A DNA stretch of 64,000 nucleotides from Scatosoma sp048465415 (GCA_048465415.1 DBFWLO010000023.1:131175-195174); one strand, 5' to 3'. Numbered from the stretch's first letter, positions 49,891 through 59,577 are shown. The notes: a model not told the origin generated them from the sequence alone. Numbers and translations: made by a program.

Positions 49891-50724
49891 ATGCGAAAGA
49901 TAAACTATCCTTTGATCATTTCCGATTTCGACGGCACGCTGGTCCGCTCCGACGGTACGATCGCGGCCAAGACCAAGCGCACGATCGACGAATATATAGC
50001 CGCCGGCGGCACTTTCGGAATCTGCACAGGCAGAATGTTCACCTCCATTCTTCCCCGCGCCCGCGAACTCGGTCTGAAAGGTCTCGTCGCCTCCTATCAG
50101 GGTTCCGTGATCACGGATATCGAAAGCGGGGAACTTCTCGTCGACGGATACATCGACGCGGGCGAAGCGGCTAAAATCTGTAAAATTTTCGAGAATCTGC
50201 GCCTGCATACACATATCTATACGCTGAGCGAGTTTTACGTCAATATGCGGGACGAAGCGCTCGCCTTTTACGAAAAAGTCTGCAACGTAAAGGGGAACGT
50301 CGTGGAGGACGAGCCGCTTTCGAGGCTGATCCTTCGTAAAGATCTCAAAGTGAGAAAAGTACTGGCGATGGTCGAGACGGAACAAAGACGGGAGATTTTC
50401 GATAAAGTTTCCGCCGCGCTCGGCGATAAATTCTACGTCACGTACAGTACGGCGAATCTCGTGGAAGTTGCGAGCCGCCGCTATTCCAAAGGCACGGCGG
50501 TAAAATTCATGGCCGACTATTACGGCGTACCCGTCGAAAAGACGGTTGCCGTGGGAGACAGTTTCAACGATCTGCCTATGCTGAAAGCGGCGGGAGTGGG
50601 CATTGCCGTGGCGAACGCCGACGAGGCGCTCAAAGGCTGCGCAGTGAATTTTGAATATTCCAACGACGAAAACGCGATCGGCCGTATCATCGAAGAGTAC
50701 GGCTTTATAAAGGAGGGGAAATGA
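49891..50724 (+). CDS. Cof-type HAD-IIB hydrolase
   Basis: Haloacid dehalogenase phosphatase with a C2b cap, 277 residues. Motif I IISDFDGTLVRSDG (nucleophile Asp and general-acid Asp), motif II GICTGR, motif III Lys in SKGTAVKFMADYYG and motif IV AVGDSFNDLPMLKAAG. This group dephosphorylates various sugar phosphates and cofactors; the substrate cannot be told. Starts 6 bases after the uvrC stop without a clear Shine-Dalgarno and overlaps hprK by 4 bases (ATGA), so translation is coupled on both sides. Confidence 0.92.
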   Translation: MRKINYPLIISDFDGTLVRSDGTIAAKTKRTIDEYIAAGGTFGICTGRMFTSILPRARELGLKGLVASYQGSVITDIESGELLVDGYIDAGEAAKICKIFENLRLHTHIYTLSEFYVNMRDEALAFYEKVCNVKGNVVEDEPLSRLILRKDLKVRKVLAMVETEQRREIFDKVSAALGDKFYVTYSTANLVEVASRRYSKGTAVKFMADYYGVPVEKTVAVGDSFNDLPMLKAAGVGIAVANADEALKGCAVNFEYSNDENAIGRIIEEYGFIKEGK

Positions 50725-51641
50725 ACGAACACGTGAGCGAAAGCGTCATGCTCGATAAACTCGCTTCCGATCTGAATCTCGAAATCGTCTATACGGGACG
50801 GGGCGTCGTCACGCTTTCGAGCATGAGCGTGGAAAGGCCGGGCTTGCAGCTGGCCGGATTTTTCAGTTATTTCGATCCCCGCCGCATTATGGTGCTGGGA
50901 CTTTCGGAACATGAATACCTGCGCGCCTTTTCTCCCGAGGAACGCCGGGAAAAACTTTCCCGGCTCTTCGACTACGGCGAGGTGCCCTGCATTATTTTAA
51001 GCCGCGATCTGCCGGCTGTTCCTGAGCTGATGGAGAACGTCCGCAAAGCCTCCTGTCCGCTGTTCAGAAGTCCCAAGATCACCACCGATTTGATGAGCGA
51101 TCTCTATATCTACCTCAACCGTATGCTGGCGCCGTCCGTGACCGAACACGGCGTGTTGATGGAGGTGTTTGGCGTGGGGATTCTGCTCACGGGAAAAAGC
51201 GGCGTCGGGAAAAGCGAGACGGCGATGGAACTCATCAAACGCGGCCACCGGCTCGTCGCCGACGACAGCGTCGTCATCAAGGAGATCGCCAACGATCTCT
51301 ACGGCACGGCGCCCGACATCATTCGCTATTTCATGGAACTGAGGGGAATCGGCATCATCAACGTAAAGAGCATGTACGGCTCCGGCTCCATTCTCGGCGA
51401 AAAGAAAATCGAACTCGTCATGCAGCTCGAAAACTGGCAGCAGGGCAAGGAATACGACCGCGTGGGGGACTCCTCCGCGTATGCCGAATATCTCGGCGTC
51501 AAACTCCCCAAACTGACCATTCCGGTCAGCCCCGGGCGAAACCTCGCCATCATCATCGAGGTCGCCGCGCGTAACTTCCGTTTGAAGAGCATGGGCTACG
51601 ACGCTTCCCAGGAATTGATCACGCGGAGTATCGGACGGTGA
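50721..51641 (+). CDS. hprK: HPr kinase/phosphorylase
   Basis: Bifunctional kinase/phosphorylase acting on Ser46 of HPr or Crh, the sensor of carbon catabolite repression in Firmicutes. Walker A is LLTGKSGVGKSETAMELIKR near residue 158, followed by GHRLVADDSV and the HprK signature ELRGIGIINVKSMYG. The N-terminal domain (residues 1-125) is complete. Length 306 residues, standard. GGAGG precedes the ATG, which overlaps the HAD stop. Neighbouring uvrC is a common clostridial arrangement. Confidence 0.97.
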   Translation: MNEHVSESVMLDKLASDLNLEIVYTGRGVVTLSSMSVERPGLQLAGFFSYFDPRRIMVLGLSEHEYLRAFSPEERREKLSRLFDYGEVPCIILSRDLPAVPELMENVRKASCPLFRSPKITTDLMSDLYIYLNRMLAPSVTEHGVLMEVFGVGILLTGKSGVGKSETAMELIKRGHRLVADDSVVIKEIANDLYGTAPDIIRYFMELRGIGIINVKSMYGSGSILGEKKIELVMQLENWQQGKEYDRVGDSSAYAEYLGVKLPKLTIPVSPGRNLAIIIEVAARNFRLKSMGYDASQELITRSIGR

Positions 51642-51664
51642 ATAATTACGCAAGGGAGAGTACT

Positions 51665-53884
51665 ATGCCGGAGATATTGGCGCCGGCCGGAAACGCGGAG
51701 TGTGCTGCGGCGGCGATCGATGCGGGAGCGGACGCGGTTTATCTCGGGTTCAGCGCCTATTCCGCACGCGCCGGGGCGGGGAATTTCGACGAGGAAAGCC
51801 TCAAAGAGACGATCGGACGCGCGCATTTTGCGGGCGTGAAGGTCTATGTCGCCATGAATACGCTCGTCAAGGACGACGAAACGGAAGAGTTTATAAAGAC
51901 GCTTTTAAACGTCTGGAACATGGGTGCGGACGCTATTATTATGCAAGACGTACTTCTTGGCCGGCTCGTGCATGAAACGTACCCCGAGATCGTACTGCAT
52001 TTGAGCACGCAGGCGGGCGTATGCAATCTTTACGGCGCAAAAATCGCCAAAGAATACGGCTTTTCGCGGGTGATTTTAGCGCGCGAAACTCCCTTTTCGG
52101 AGATAGAAAAAATCGCCTCGTTCACGGAAACGGAGGTCTTCGTACAAGGCGCTTTATGCACCTGTTTTTCCGGCCAATGCTATTTTTCCTCTTTCGCCGG
52201 CGGGAACAGCGGCAACCGCGGCAGATGCAAACAGCCCTGCCGCAAACTCTATTCCTACGACCGTCCGGGTTTTGAGGAAAAGAGCTACGCTTTGTCTCTC
52301 TCCGATCTCTGCGTGGCAGAGTACCTGGAAAAATTCACAGCCGCCGGCGTCAAGTCCTTCAAAATCGAAGGGCGTATGCGCCGGCCGGAATACGTCGGCG
52401 CGGCGGTACGCTATTATAAGGCTTTATTAAGCGGCGCTTCCGAAACGGAAACAGCCGGACTTTTGTCCGATCTGAAAAGGACTTATAACCGCGGCAATTA
52501 TACGAAAGGACTCGCGTTCGGCCAGGACAAACGCTTGCTTTCCCGGAACGTGCAGGGACATCTCGGCGAAAAGGTCGGGACGGTGAAGGTCGTAAACGGT
52601 AAGTATTACGTGGAAAGCTCTTTCCGGCCGACAGAGGGCGACGCCTTCAAAGTTTTGCGGCAGGGGCGGGAAGTCGGCGGCGCGGCGTTTGAAAAAGCGC
52701 AGGGCAAAGGTTTCCTGCTTTCTTCCAAAGTCCGCCTTTTAAACGGCGACGGCGTTTTCGTCACCACCGATACAGCCGCCGGCGCGCGCGCATTGTCCGG
52801 GGAAAAACGGATTGCCGTTTTCCTTTCCCTGCGTTTTCACGAAGGCGAAAAGGCGGTTGCGGAAGGCGAAGGCGTCCGCGTCGAATCGGAAGAAGTTTTA
52901 TCCCGCGCGGAGACACGTCCTCTGACGGAAGAAGAACTCCGGGACTGTTTTATGAAAACGGACGCGCTGCCTTTGAGCGTCGCGTTTCAAGAAATAGATC
53001 TGAAAGGCGACGTTTTTCTGCCGAAGTCCCGGCTCAACGCGCTTCGCCGCGCCTTCTACGCCGAACTCGTGCGCCGACGCACGCAAAGCAAAAACCAACG
53101 TTACGATTTTCGACCGCCTGCCCTTTTTGTTCCGGAGGGCGAAAATAAAAAAACGGCGTTGCTCGCGTCCGACTTTTCGGGAGTGAGGGATATCGAGATC
53201 GCCGTTTTTAAACCGCGCGATTACGGGACGGAACTTCCCGAGTCGTTTACGGAAAGTAATTTCGAAAAATATCTCTATTGTCCGGCTTTTGCCGCGGAAA
53301 GAGATCTTGCGCGCATAGCGGAACTCGTGAAAAGCGGCCGTCTCGACGGTATATATGCGGAAAATTACGGCGCGCTCGCGTTCGCGGAAGAACACGGCTG
53401 CAAAGTCTTTGCCGGCACGGGATTCAATCTGACAAATTCTTTGGCGATCGATCAGCTTCTTCGTGAGAAAAACGTCTCTTATTACGCGCTTTCCAAAGAG
53501 CTCGACGAGAAAGAGCAGGCGAAGCTGAGCGGAGAGAACGTGTTTGTACTCTCCTCGGGCGGTATAAAACTGATTGATCTTTGTTACTGTCCTTTCGGGA
53601 AAAGCTGCGCGGCGTGCGATAAAAGATCCGTCTATAAACTGACGGACGAAAACGGGAGAGAATTTCCCGTCCGGCGTTTCCAAAGCGCGGCGGGGGAGTG
53701 CCGCTTCGAGGTCTATAACTGCGCAAACCTCGTCGGCGCGGGAAGCAAAGGGGCGGGCAGGCTCGTAGATGGCAGCGTCGCCGCCGATCCAAAGACCGCC
53801 GCGGCGATTGCGGACGACGAGGAAGCGCAAAAAAAGTTTTACGGACGTTATACGGCGGGACACCGGAAAAAGAGCGTACTTTGA
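51665..53884 (+). CDS. U32-family peptidase-like protein with C-terminal DUF3656
   Basis: Member of the U32 'peptidase' family, 739 residues. Characterised relatives (RlhA, TrhP) hydroxylate rRNA or tRNA bases rather than cleave peptides. Residues 1-300: PEILAPAGNAECAAAAIDAG start, and the U32 signature ETEVFVQGALCTCFSGQCYFS near residue 160, with further cysteines in RCKQPCRKL that could hold an iron-sulfur cluster. The C-terminal half (DUF3656-type) ends with CPFGKSCAACDK. AAGGGAG supports ATG 51665 over the GTG at 51638. It follows hprK by 23 bases. Confidence 0.9.
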   Translation: MPEILAPAGNAECAAAAIDAGADAVYLGFSAYSARAGAGNFDEESLKETIGRAHFAGVKVYVAMNTLVKDDETEEFIKTLLNVWNMGADAIIMQDVLLGRLVHETYPEIVLHLSTQAGVCNLYGAKIAKEYGFSRVILARETPFSEIEKIASFTETEVFVQGALCTCFSGQCYFSSFAGGNSGNRGRCKQPCRKLYSYDRPGFEEKSYALSLSDLCVAEYLEKFTAAGVKSFKIEGRMRRPEYVGAAVRYYKALLSGASETETAGLLSDLKRTYNRGNYTKGLAFGQDKRLLSRNVQGHLGEKVGTVKVVNGKYYVESSFRPTEGDAFKVLRQGREVGGAAFEKAQGKGFLLSSKVRLLNGDGVFVTTDTAAGARALSGEKRIAVFLSLRFHEGEKAVAEGEGVRVESEEVLSRAETRPLTEEELRDCFMKTDALPLSVAFQEIDLKGDVFLPKSRLNALRRAFYAELVRRRTQSKNQRYDFRPPALFVPEGENKKTALLASDFSGVRDIEIAVFKPRDYGTELPESFTESNFEKYLYCPAFAAERDLARIAELVKSGRLDGIYAENYGALAFAEEHGCKVFAGTGFNLTNSLAIDQLLREKNVSYYALSKELDEKEQAKLSGENVFVLSSGGIKLIDLCYCPFGKSCAACDKRSVYKLTDENGREFPVRRFQSAAGECRFEVYNCANLVGAGSKGAGRLVDGSVAADPKTAAAIADDEEAQKKFYGRYTAGHRKKSVL

Positions 53885-53915
53885 CGTCCGGCCGTATTTC
53901 AAAGGACAATTATTT

Positions 53916-56309
53916 ATGAATCGAAAAGCGATCGAAAAAACCGAATTGAATAAAATACTCGCGCTTGCCGCGGAGTTCGCGGTCCTGGACGGGAGCAAGG
54001 AAAAGCTGAAAAACACGCAGCCGGTCTGCGAGCTTGCCGCCGTGAGAAAAAAGCTCGCGCTCACCGAGGAATGCGTGAAACTGCTCTTTACCTACGGCGT
54101 GGGAAAGATCGAATATTTCCCGCCTTTCACGGACGAGATCGAACGCGCCGAAAAAGGCTCCGCGCTTTCCTGCGGCGAGCTTTTGAGCGTCGGAAATCTC
54201 CTGCGCGCGGCGCGTATCGCCCATTCGGGGATCGCCGCCGTCGCCGACGAGGAGATACGCAATATCCGTGCACTCGCGGATAATCTGTATTTCGACGCGG
54301 CTCTCGAAGACGATATTCAGACGAAGATCCTCAACGACACCGAACTGAGCGACTACGCGAGCGACAGGCTCTATACGATCCGTCGGGAGATCCGTTCGCT
54401 CAACGAGCGGATCCGTTCGAGGCTCGCGGAATATCTCACCGGGGAAGAGGGAAAATATTTGCAGGACGGCATCATCACGATGCGGGACAACCGCTATGTG
54501 CTGCCCGTCCGCGCGGAGTATAAGCGCAGCGTCAAAGGCTTCGTTCACGACCGTTCGGCGAGCGGCGCCACCTTCTTCATCGAACCCGAGCAGGTCCTCG
54601 AAATGAACAACGAACTCCGTTCTCTCGCGATCGACGAGAAAGAAGAGGTGGAGCGCATTCTCGGCGAGCTTTCCCGCCGCGTCGGGTTCATGGGCAAAGA
54701 CCTTCTCAGGGATATGGAAGTCCTCGAAGAGATAGACGCTTCTTACGCGCGGGCGGAATACGCTTATAAATTGTCCTGCGTCAAGCCCGACATCAACGCC
54801 TCGGGGATCGTCTCTTTCGACCAGGGCCGCCACCCGCTCATCGACCGCAAAAAAGTCGTTCCCGTGACGCTGGCACTGGGCAGGGACTATCGTTTCCTTC
54901 TCATCAGCGGCCCCAATACCGGCGGCAAGACGGTGACTTTGAAAATGGTCGGGCTTTTTTGTCTGATGGCGATGTGCGGCTTGTTTATCCCCGCCAGGCG
55001 GGCGGAAGTCTCCGTGTTCGAGGAGATTTACTGCGACGTGGGCGACGCGCAGAGCATCGAGGAAAGCCTTTCCACATTCTCTTCGCACGTGACGAATATC
55101 GTGGAGATTGTGGAGCGGGCGGATCATAAAAGCCTCGTGCTCGTCGACGAGCTCGGCGGGGGGACGGATCCCGACGAAGGCCAGGCGCTCGCTAAGGCGG
55201 TCGTTTCCTACCTTTTGAAAACGGGCTGTACGGGCGTGGTGACGACGCACTATTCCGCTTTGAAAGAGTTCGCGTTCTCGACGGAAGGCATCGAAAACGC
55301 CTGTATGGAATTCGATTCCGACACGCTGCGTCCCCTGTACGTCATTAAAATCGGGCTTCCCGGTTCGAGCAACGCCTTAGCGATTTCGAGACGGCTCGGC
55401 TTGAAAGAAGAAATCCTCGAAGCTGCGCTCGGAAACCTTTCCGAAGGCGCGCAGGTCTTTGAAAACATCGTCCGCAGCGCGGAAGAGAGCCGGATCGAAG
55501 CGGAAGAAGTGCTCAAAGAGACCAACCGTTTAAAAACGGAATGGCAGGAAAAAATCCGTTTGATCGAGGAAGAACGGGAGAAACTGCAAAAAGAGAAAGA
55601 AAAATTATTCACTTCCGCGAAAGCGGAGTCGAGACGGATCATCAACGAACGCACGGCGGAGGCGGAGGAACTTCTCGAAGAGATCGAAAAAATCTTCGAG
55701 AAAGAGACAATCTCCGAAGCCGACCTCATCAAGGCGCGCACGTTGAAAAACAGGCTGGCGGATAAAGCCTACGACAACGAAAAGGAAGAATTTTCCCGCC
55801 CGCAATACGTCCCCGCGAAAGCGGAGAAACTCAAAGCGGGGGATAAAGTGTTCGTCGGCAATATCAACCGGGAAGGGGTGGTGCAGAGCGTCCGTCCGCA
55901 GAAGAAGGAAGCGGAAGTGCTTTGCGGCAATATCCGCGTGCACAGCAAAATTTCCGATTTATCCGTGTTAATTTCCGTCGGGAATGCACAAAATGATAAA
56001 AGAAAAGCGCCGGGAAAAATTTCCGACCGCGTCCAAGTCTCCAAAAAGCTGGCGCCCAAGCCTTTGCCGACGCTCGAACTCAACGTCATCGGCGAAACGG
56101 TTCAGGAAGCGCTCCCGGACGTGGAAGCGTTCATCGACTCGGCCGTGTGCGCCAATTTGGAAGAGGTGCGCATCGTCCACGGCGTGGGAACGGGCAAACT
56201 CCGCGCGGGGATTCACGACTACCTCAAAAAACACAAAAACGTAGCCGAATTCCGGCTCGGAAAATACGGCGAGGGCGAAACGGGCGTCACCGTCGTCAAA
56301 ATCAAATAA
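53916..56309 (+). CDS. mutS2: Endonuclease MutS2
   Basis: MutS-family ATPase with a C-terminal Smr nuclease domain, which in Firmicutes suppresses recombination and rescues collided ribosomes. Core and clamp at residues ~1-290, Walker A ISGPNTGGKTVTLKMVG near residue 330, Walker B LVLVDELGGGTDPDEG near 408. A long coiled coil (~500-620) precedes the KOW-like strand set. The Smr domain starts near 715 with LELNVIGETVQEALPDVEAF and has HGVGTGKLRAGIHDYLKKH. AAAGGA and ATG 53916 give 797 residues; the frame upstream overlaps the previous gene and is not used. Confidence 0.96.
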   Translation: MNRKAIEKTELNKILALAAEFAVLDGSKEKLKNTQPVCELAAVRKKLALTEECVKLLFTYGVGKIEYFPPFTDEIERAEKGSALSCGELLSVGNLLRAARIAHSGIAAVADEEIRNIRALADNLYFDAALEDDIQTKILNDTELSDYASDRLYTIRREIRSLNERIRSRLAEYLTGEEGKYLQDGIITMRDNRYVLPVRAEYKRSVKGFVHDRSASGATFFIEPEQVLEMNNELRSLAIDEKEEVERILGELSRRVGFMGKDLLRDMEVLEEIDASYARAEYAYKLSCVKPDINASGIVSFDQGRHPLIDRKKVVPVTLALGRDYRFLLISGPNTGGKTVTLKMVGLFCLMAMCGLFIPARRAEVSVFEEIYCDVGDAQSIEESLSTFSSHVTNIVEIVERADHKSLVLVDELGGGTDPDEGQALAKAVVSYLLKTGCTGVVTTHYSALKEFAFSTEGIENACMEFDSDTLRPLYVIKIGLPGSSNALAISRRLGLKEEILEAALGNLSEGAQVFENIVRSAEESRIEAEEVLKETNRLKTEWQEKIRLIEEEREKLQKEKEKLFTSAKAESRRIINERTAEAEELLEEIEKIFEKETISEADLIKARTLKNRLADKAYDNEKEEFSRPQYVPAKAEKLKAGDKVFVGNINREGVVQSVRPQKKEAEVLCGNIRVHSKISDLSVLISVGNAQNDKRKAPGKISDRVQVSKKLAPKPLPTLELNVIGETVQEALPDVEAFIDSAVCANLEEVRIVHGVGTGKLRAGIHDYLKKHKNVAEFRLGKYGEGETGVTVVKIK

Positions 56310-56405
56310 TACCCGGAATTACTCTGCGGCGAAACGGTCAAAAGATCATAAACTCGGAAAAAGAAAAATAAGATAATACGGAATCTTTTTTCGAGGTAAA
56401 CGATT

Positions 56406-57161
56406 TTGAAAACGAACCGTAATAAGACCGCCCGCAAGGAGCGGCTGAACAAGAACGTCAAGCTCAACATCGCCACCAACTGCGCGCTGGGGCTGTTGAT
56501 TTTTTCGGTGGGATTCGTCTGTCTGTTCCCCGTCAACGACGCCGTGACGACGGAAGGCAGCGAAAAGAACGTCTACCGCAGCGCTTCGGCGGAGTCGGAC
56601 GGCGTATCGCTGATGTTCAACGTCTATTGGGGCACGGACGAGGTGTATCGTATCCTCGACACCCTCGACGCGCACAAAGCCAAAGCCACTTTTTTCATCG
56701 GCGGGTGCTGGGCGGACGACAACGTGGCTTGCGTTAAGGAAATCCTTTCCCGCGGCCACGAACTGGGCAATCACGGTTATTTTCATAAAGACCACGCCGC
56801 GCTCGACGAGGCGAAAAACGAAGAGGAGATCTCTCTTTGCAATCGGTTTATAGAGCTGATGACGGGGAAGAAGATGACTCTGTTCGCTCCGCCTTCGGGC
56901 GCTTACGGAAAAGCGGCGCTCGCCGCCTGCGAGACGCTGAACATGAAAACGATCCTCTGGTCGAGAGATACGATCGACTGGCGGGATAAAAATTCGTCGC
57001 TCATTTACAGCCGCGCGACGAAAAATATCAAGGGCGGGGAATTCGTTCTCATGCACCCGATGAAGGAAACGGCCGACGCGCTCGGCGATATATTGTCATA
57101 TTATGAAACCTGCTCTCTCCGCGCGGTGACGATCACGGAGAATTTGCAGGACGGAGGATAA
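56406..57161 (+). CDS. Polysaccharide deacetylase-family protein (YlxY/PdaB-like), catalytic Asp altered
   Basis: NodB-fold protein with an N-terminal membrane anchor (IATNCALGLLIFSVGFVCLFP), 251 residues, starting at TTG 56406, 9 bases after GAGG. The fold is clear: ILDTLDAHKAKATFFIGGCW, SRGHELGNHGYFHKDH with two His, APPSGAYG, LWSRDTIDW, VLMHP. Motif 1, normally TFDDG with the catalytic Asp, reads FNVYWG. This variant occurs in the YlxY-type group, which B. subtilis encodes next to mlpA, the same pairing as here. Reaction and substrate are unproven; possibly sporulation-related. Confidence 0.85.
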   Translation: MKTNRNKTARKERLNKNVKLNIATNCALGLLIFSVGFVCLFPVNDAVTTEGSEKNVYRSASAESDGVSLMFNVYWGTDEVYRILDTLDAHKAKATFFIGGCWADDNVACVKEILSRGHELGNHGYFHKDHAALDEAKNEEEISLCNRFIELMTGKKMTLFAPPSGAYGKAALAACETLNMKTILWSRDTIDWRDKNSSLIYSRATKNIKGGEFVLMHPMKETADALGDILSYYETCSLRAVTITENLQDGG

Positions 57162-57167
57162 AACAGA

Positions 57168-58406
57168 ATGGTTTACGAAAAAAGATACAAAAACGGACTT
57201 CGGCTCGTCGTCAAACAAATGGACGGGCTTTTGTCCGTGACGATGGGGATTCTCGTCGGAACCGGCTCGTCGTCGGAAACGGACGCGGAGGACGGAATTT
57301 CCCATTTCATCGAACACATGCAGTTCAAAGGCACGAAAAAGCGCACCTCGTTCGAGATCTCCGACGCGTTTGATAGAATCGGCGCGCAGGTGAACGCCTT
57401 CACGGGCAAGGATATGACCTGTTACTATTCCAAATGCACGTCCGATCATACGGCGGAAGCCTTCGAGATCCTTTCCGATCTCTTTTTGAACAGTACTTTC
57501 CCCGAAGAGGAGATGGTCCGAGAAAAGGGCGTCGTCTGCGAGGAAATCTCCATGAACGAGGACACTCCCGACGATCTGTGTCTCGATCTGCTCTCTTCCG
57601 CTTTCTACGGCAGGGAAAACTACGGCAGGAATATCCTCGGCCCGGCGAAAAACGTCAAAGGCTTCACCCGCGAGGATCTGTTCCGCTATAAAGCGGCGAG
57701 ATACTGCCCCCGGAACGTCGTCGTTTCCTTTGCCGGCGGCGTGGATATGAAAACCGCCGAAGCGCTCGTCGAAACTTATTTCGGGAATTTGGAAGAGGGC
57801 AAATTCGAGGCCCGGGAAAAGAATATAGAGCGAAAACATCTCAGCCTTCTCAAAAAGAAACCGATCGAGCAGGTGCATCTCGCCGTCGGGTATCCGGCGC
57901 TGCCGCGCGAGCACGAGCTCACCGACGCCATGCAGACGATGAACAGCGTTTTGGGCGGCAGCATGAGTTCGCGGCTCTTTCAGGAAGTGCGCGAAAAGCT
58001 GGGACTCGCTTATTCCGTCTATTCCTATATTTCCGCTTTTGCGGAATGCGGCGCGCTGATCGTCTATGCGGGCGTCAATCCCGCTTCCGCGCAAAAGGCC
58101 TACGAGGCGATAGAAACGGTGATCGCGGAGATGAAAAAGAAAGGGATCAGCAAAGAGGAGTTCCTGCGCGGCCGGGAACAGATGAAGGCTTCCATGCTCT
58201 TTTCGCAGGAAAGCACCTCCTCGCAGATGCTGATGTACGGAAAATATATGCTCTTCAACGATAAGCTCTTCGATTTTGAGGGAAAGCTCGACTCCATCAA
58301 CCGCATCACCGAAGCGGACGTGCGGGAAACGCTTGCTCTCACCTTCGGCGAAGAGGGAAAAGCGGTCGCGGCCGTGGGCAATCTGGACAAGCCCTTCGTT
58401 CTTTGA
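57168..58406 (+). CDS. M16-family zinc metallopeptidase (MlpA/YmxG-like)
   Basis: Zinc protease of the pitrilysin/processing-peptidase clan. The inverted motif HFIEHMQFKG (HxxEH) is near residue 46, with the third ligand Glu ~75 residues on in GVVCEEISMNED. The second, inactive half contains VLGGSMSSRLFQEVREKLGLAYSVYS, the R-Y type binding motif. Length 412 residues, typical of MlpA. It follows the YlxY-like deacetylase by 6 bases, the gene order of B. subtilis ylxY-mlpA. Confidence 0.93.
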   Translation: MVYEKRYKNGLRLVVKQMDGLLSVTMGILVGTGSSSETDAEDGISHFIEHMQFKGTKKRTSFEISDAFDRIGAQVNAFTGKDMTCYYSKCTSDHTAEAFEILSDLFLNSTFPEEEMVREKGVVCEEISMNEDTPDDLCLDLLSSAFYGRENYGRNILGPAKNVKGFTREDLFRYKAARYCPRNVVVSFAGGVDMKTAEALVETYFGNLEEGKFEAREKNIERKHLSLLKKKPIEQVHLAVGYPALPREHELTDAMQTMNSVLGGSMSSRLFQEVREKLGLAYSVYSYISAFAECGALIVYAGVNPASAQKAYEAIETVIAEMKKKGISKEEFLRGREQMKASMLFSQESTSSQMLMYGKYMLFNDKLFDFEGKLDSINRITEADVRETLALTFGEEGKAVAAVGNLDKPFVL

Positions 58407-58410
58407 ACGT

Positions 58411-58896
58411 ATGAGCGAAAGCATAGAAAGAAAGACCGCGTTTCCGCCCGTATTCGACCGGCACAGCCGCCTGCTGATTTTAGGCAGTTTTCCCTCCGTC
58501 AAAAGCCGTAAAGTTCAATTTTTCTACGGCAATCCTCAGAACCGTTTCTGGAAAACGGTCTGCGGTTTTTTCGGCGAAGAAGTCCCCGAAAATATAGAGG
58601 GCAAAAAAGAATTTCTCTTCCGCCGGCATATCGCGCTTTGGGATATGGTGACGGAATGCGAGATCGAGGGTTCGGCGGACGCCGACGTCAAAAACGCCTC
58701 CGTCGCCGACCTCACCGTCATTTTCCGCGCCGCGCCCATCGAAAAAATCCTCCTCAACGGCACGTTGTCCTATAACCTTTTCGTCGCCCATTATGCGGAC
58801 GTGAAGATTCCTTATTTCAAAATGCCCTCGACGAGCCCCGCCAACCCGCGCTTCGACGCGAATCTCTGGAAGGAGCACTTACGTGACTTACTCTGA
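58411..58896 (+). CDS. DNA-deoxyinosine glycosylase (UDG family 6, HDG)
   Basis: Hypoxanthine-DNA glycosylase, which excises the deamination product of adenine. The diagnostic N-terminal block is LLILGSFPSVKSRKVQFFYG followed by NPQNRFWKTVCGFFGE, and the C-terminal loop is PSTSPANPRF. Length 161 residues. The start at 58411 has no Shine-Dalgarno and lies 4 bases after the M16 stop; translation by re-initiation is likely. It overlaps the next gene by 14 bases. Confidence 0.9.
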   Translation: MSESIERKTAFPPVFDRHSRLLILGSFPSVKSRKVQFFYGNPQNRFWKTVCGFFGEEVPENIEGKKEFLFRRHIALWDMVTECEIEGSADADVKNASVADLTVIFRAAPIEKILLNGTLSYNLFVAHYADVKIPYFKMPSTSPANPRFDANLWKEHLRDLL

Positions 58897-59563
58897 ATTT
58901 TTAAACGAACTCGCGCCCTATGCGGAGTCCGGGTTCGCCGAGTTTCAAAAACGCATCGTCAACAGTCCGACGCAAAAATTCCTCGGGATCCGCACTCCGG
59001 CCATGCGCATGCTCGCAAAACGATTTAAAGGGGCCTTAGAGACGCTTTTCACTTTCCCCGACACATTCTACGAGACAACGTTTATCAAGCTGTCGGCGGC
59101 CTCTCAGACGCCTTACGAAACGTTTTTGAAATATCTCGGCCGCTGCGTCCCGTTGATGAATAACTGGGCGGTCTGCGATGGCTTTCGTCCCGTCTGCGTC
59201 AGAAAGCATTTGGACGACTTTCTGCCCAGGCTCGCGGCGTTTTTCGACGACGGCGGGGAATTTTCCCAGCGCTACGTTTTAGTGACGCTTTTGAGCTATT
59301 ACGTAGAGGAGAAATATCTGCCGACGATCGTCGGGTATCTGAAACGAGCCGATACGGACAAGTATTACGTTTATATGGCGGCGGCATGGCTGACCGCGGA
59401 AATACTTATCAAGCGCTACGAGTTCGGCGTAGGGATCCTTCAAGATGGGATTCTGGACGCGAAAACGCACAATAAAGCGATACAAAAAGCGAAAGAAAGT
59501 TATCGCCTTACCTCAGAGCAAAAGGGATTTCTCGAATCCCTGAAAATAAAAATATTAAAATAA
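58883..59563 (+). CDS. AlkD-like DNA alkylation repair protein
   Basis: HEAT-like-repeat DNA glycosylase of the AlkC/AlkD superfamily, removing alkylated bases. The 226-residue protein has the N-terminal QKRIVNSPTQKFLGIRTPAMRMLAK segment and NNWAVCDGF, the conserved N-W-D positions, followed by helical repeats and a QKAKES-type C-terminus. It starts with GTG at 58883, 7 bases after AAGGAG. It overlaps the deoxyinosine glycosylase, so both repair proteins are made together. Confidence 0.9.
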   Translation: MTYSEFLNELAPYAESGFAEFQKRIVNSPTQKFLGIRTPAMRMLAKRFKGALETLFTFPDTFYETTFIKLSAASQTPYETFLKYLGRCVPLMNNWAVCDGFRPVCVRKHLDDFLPRLAAFFDDGGEFSQRYVLVTLLSYYVEEKYLPTIVGYLKRADTDKYYVYMAAAWLTAEILIKRYEFGVGILQDGILDAKTHNKAIQKAKESYRLTSEQKGFLESLKIKILK

Positions 59564-59577
59564 TCGAAGGTATCATT

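Noticed and set aside
53769..53915. N-terminal extension of MutS2
   Set aside because: It overlaps the U32 gene; ATG 53916 has AAAGGA and starts the normal MutS2 N-terminus.
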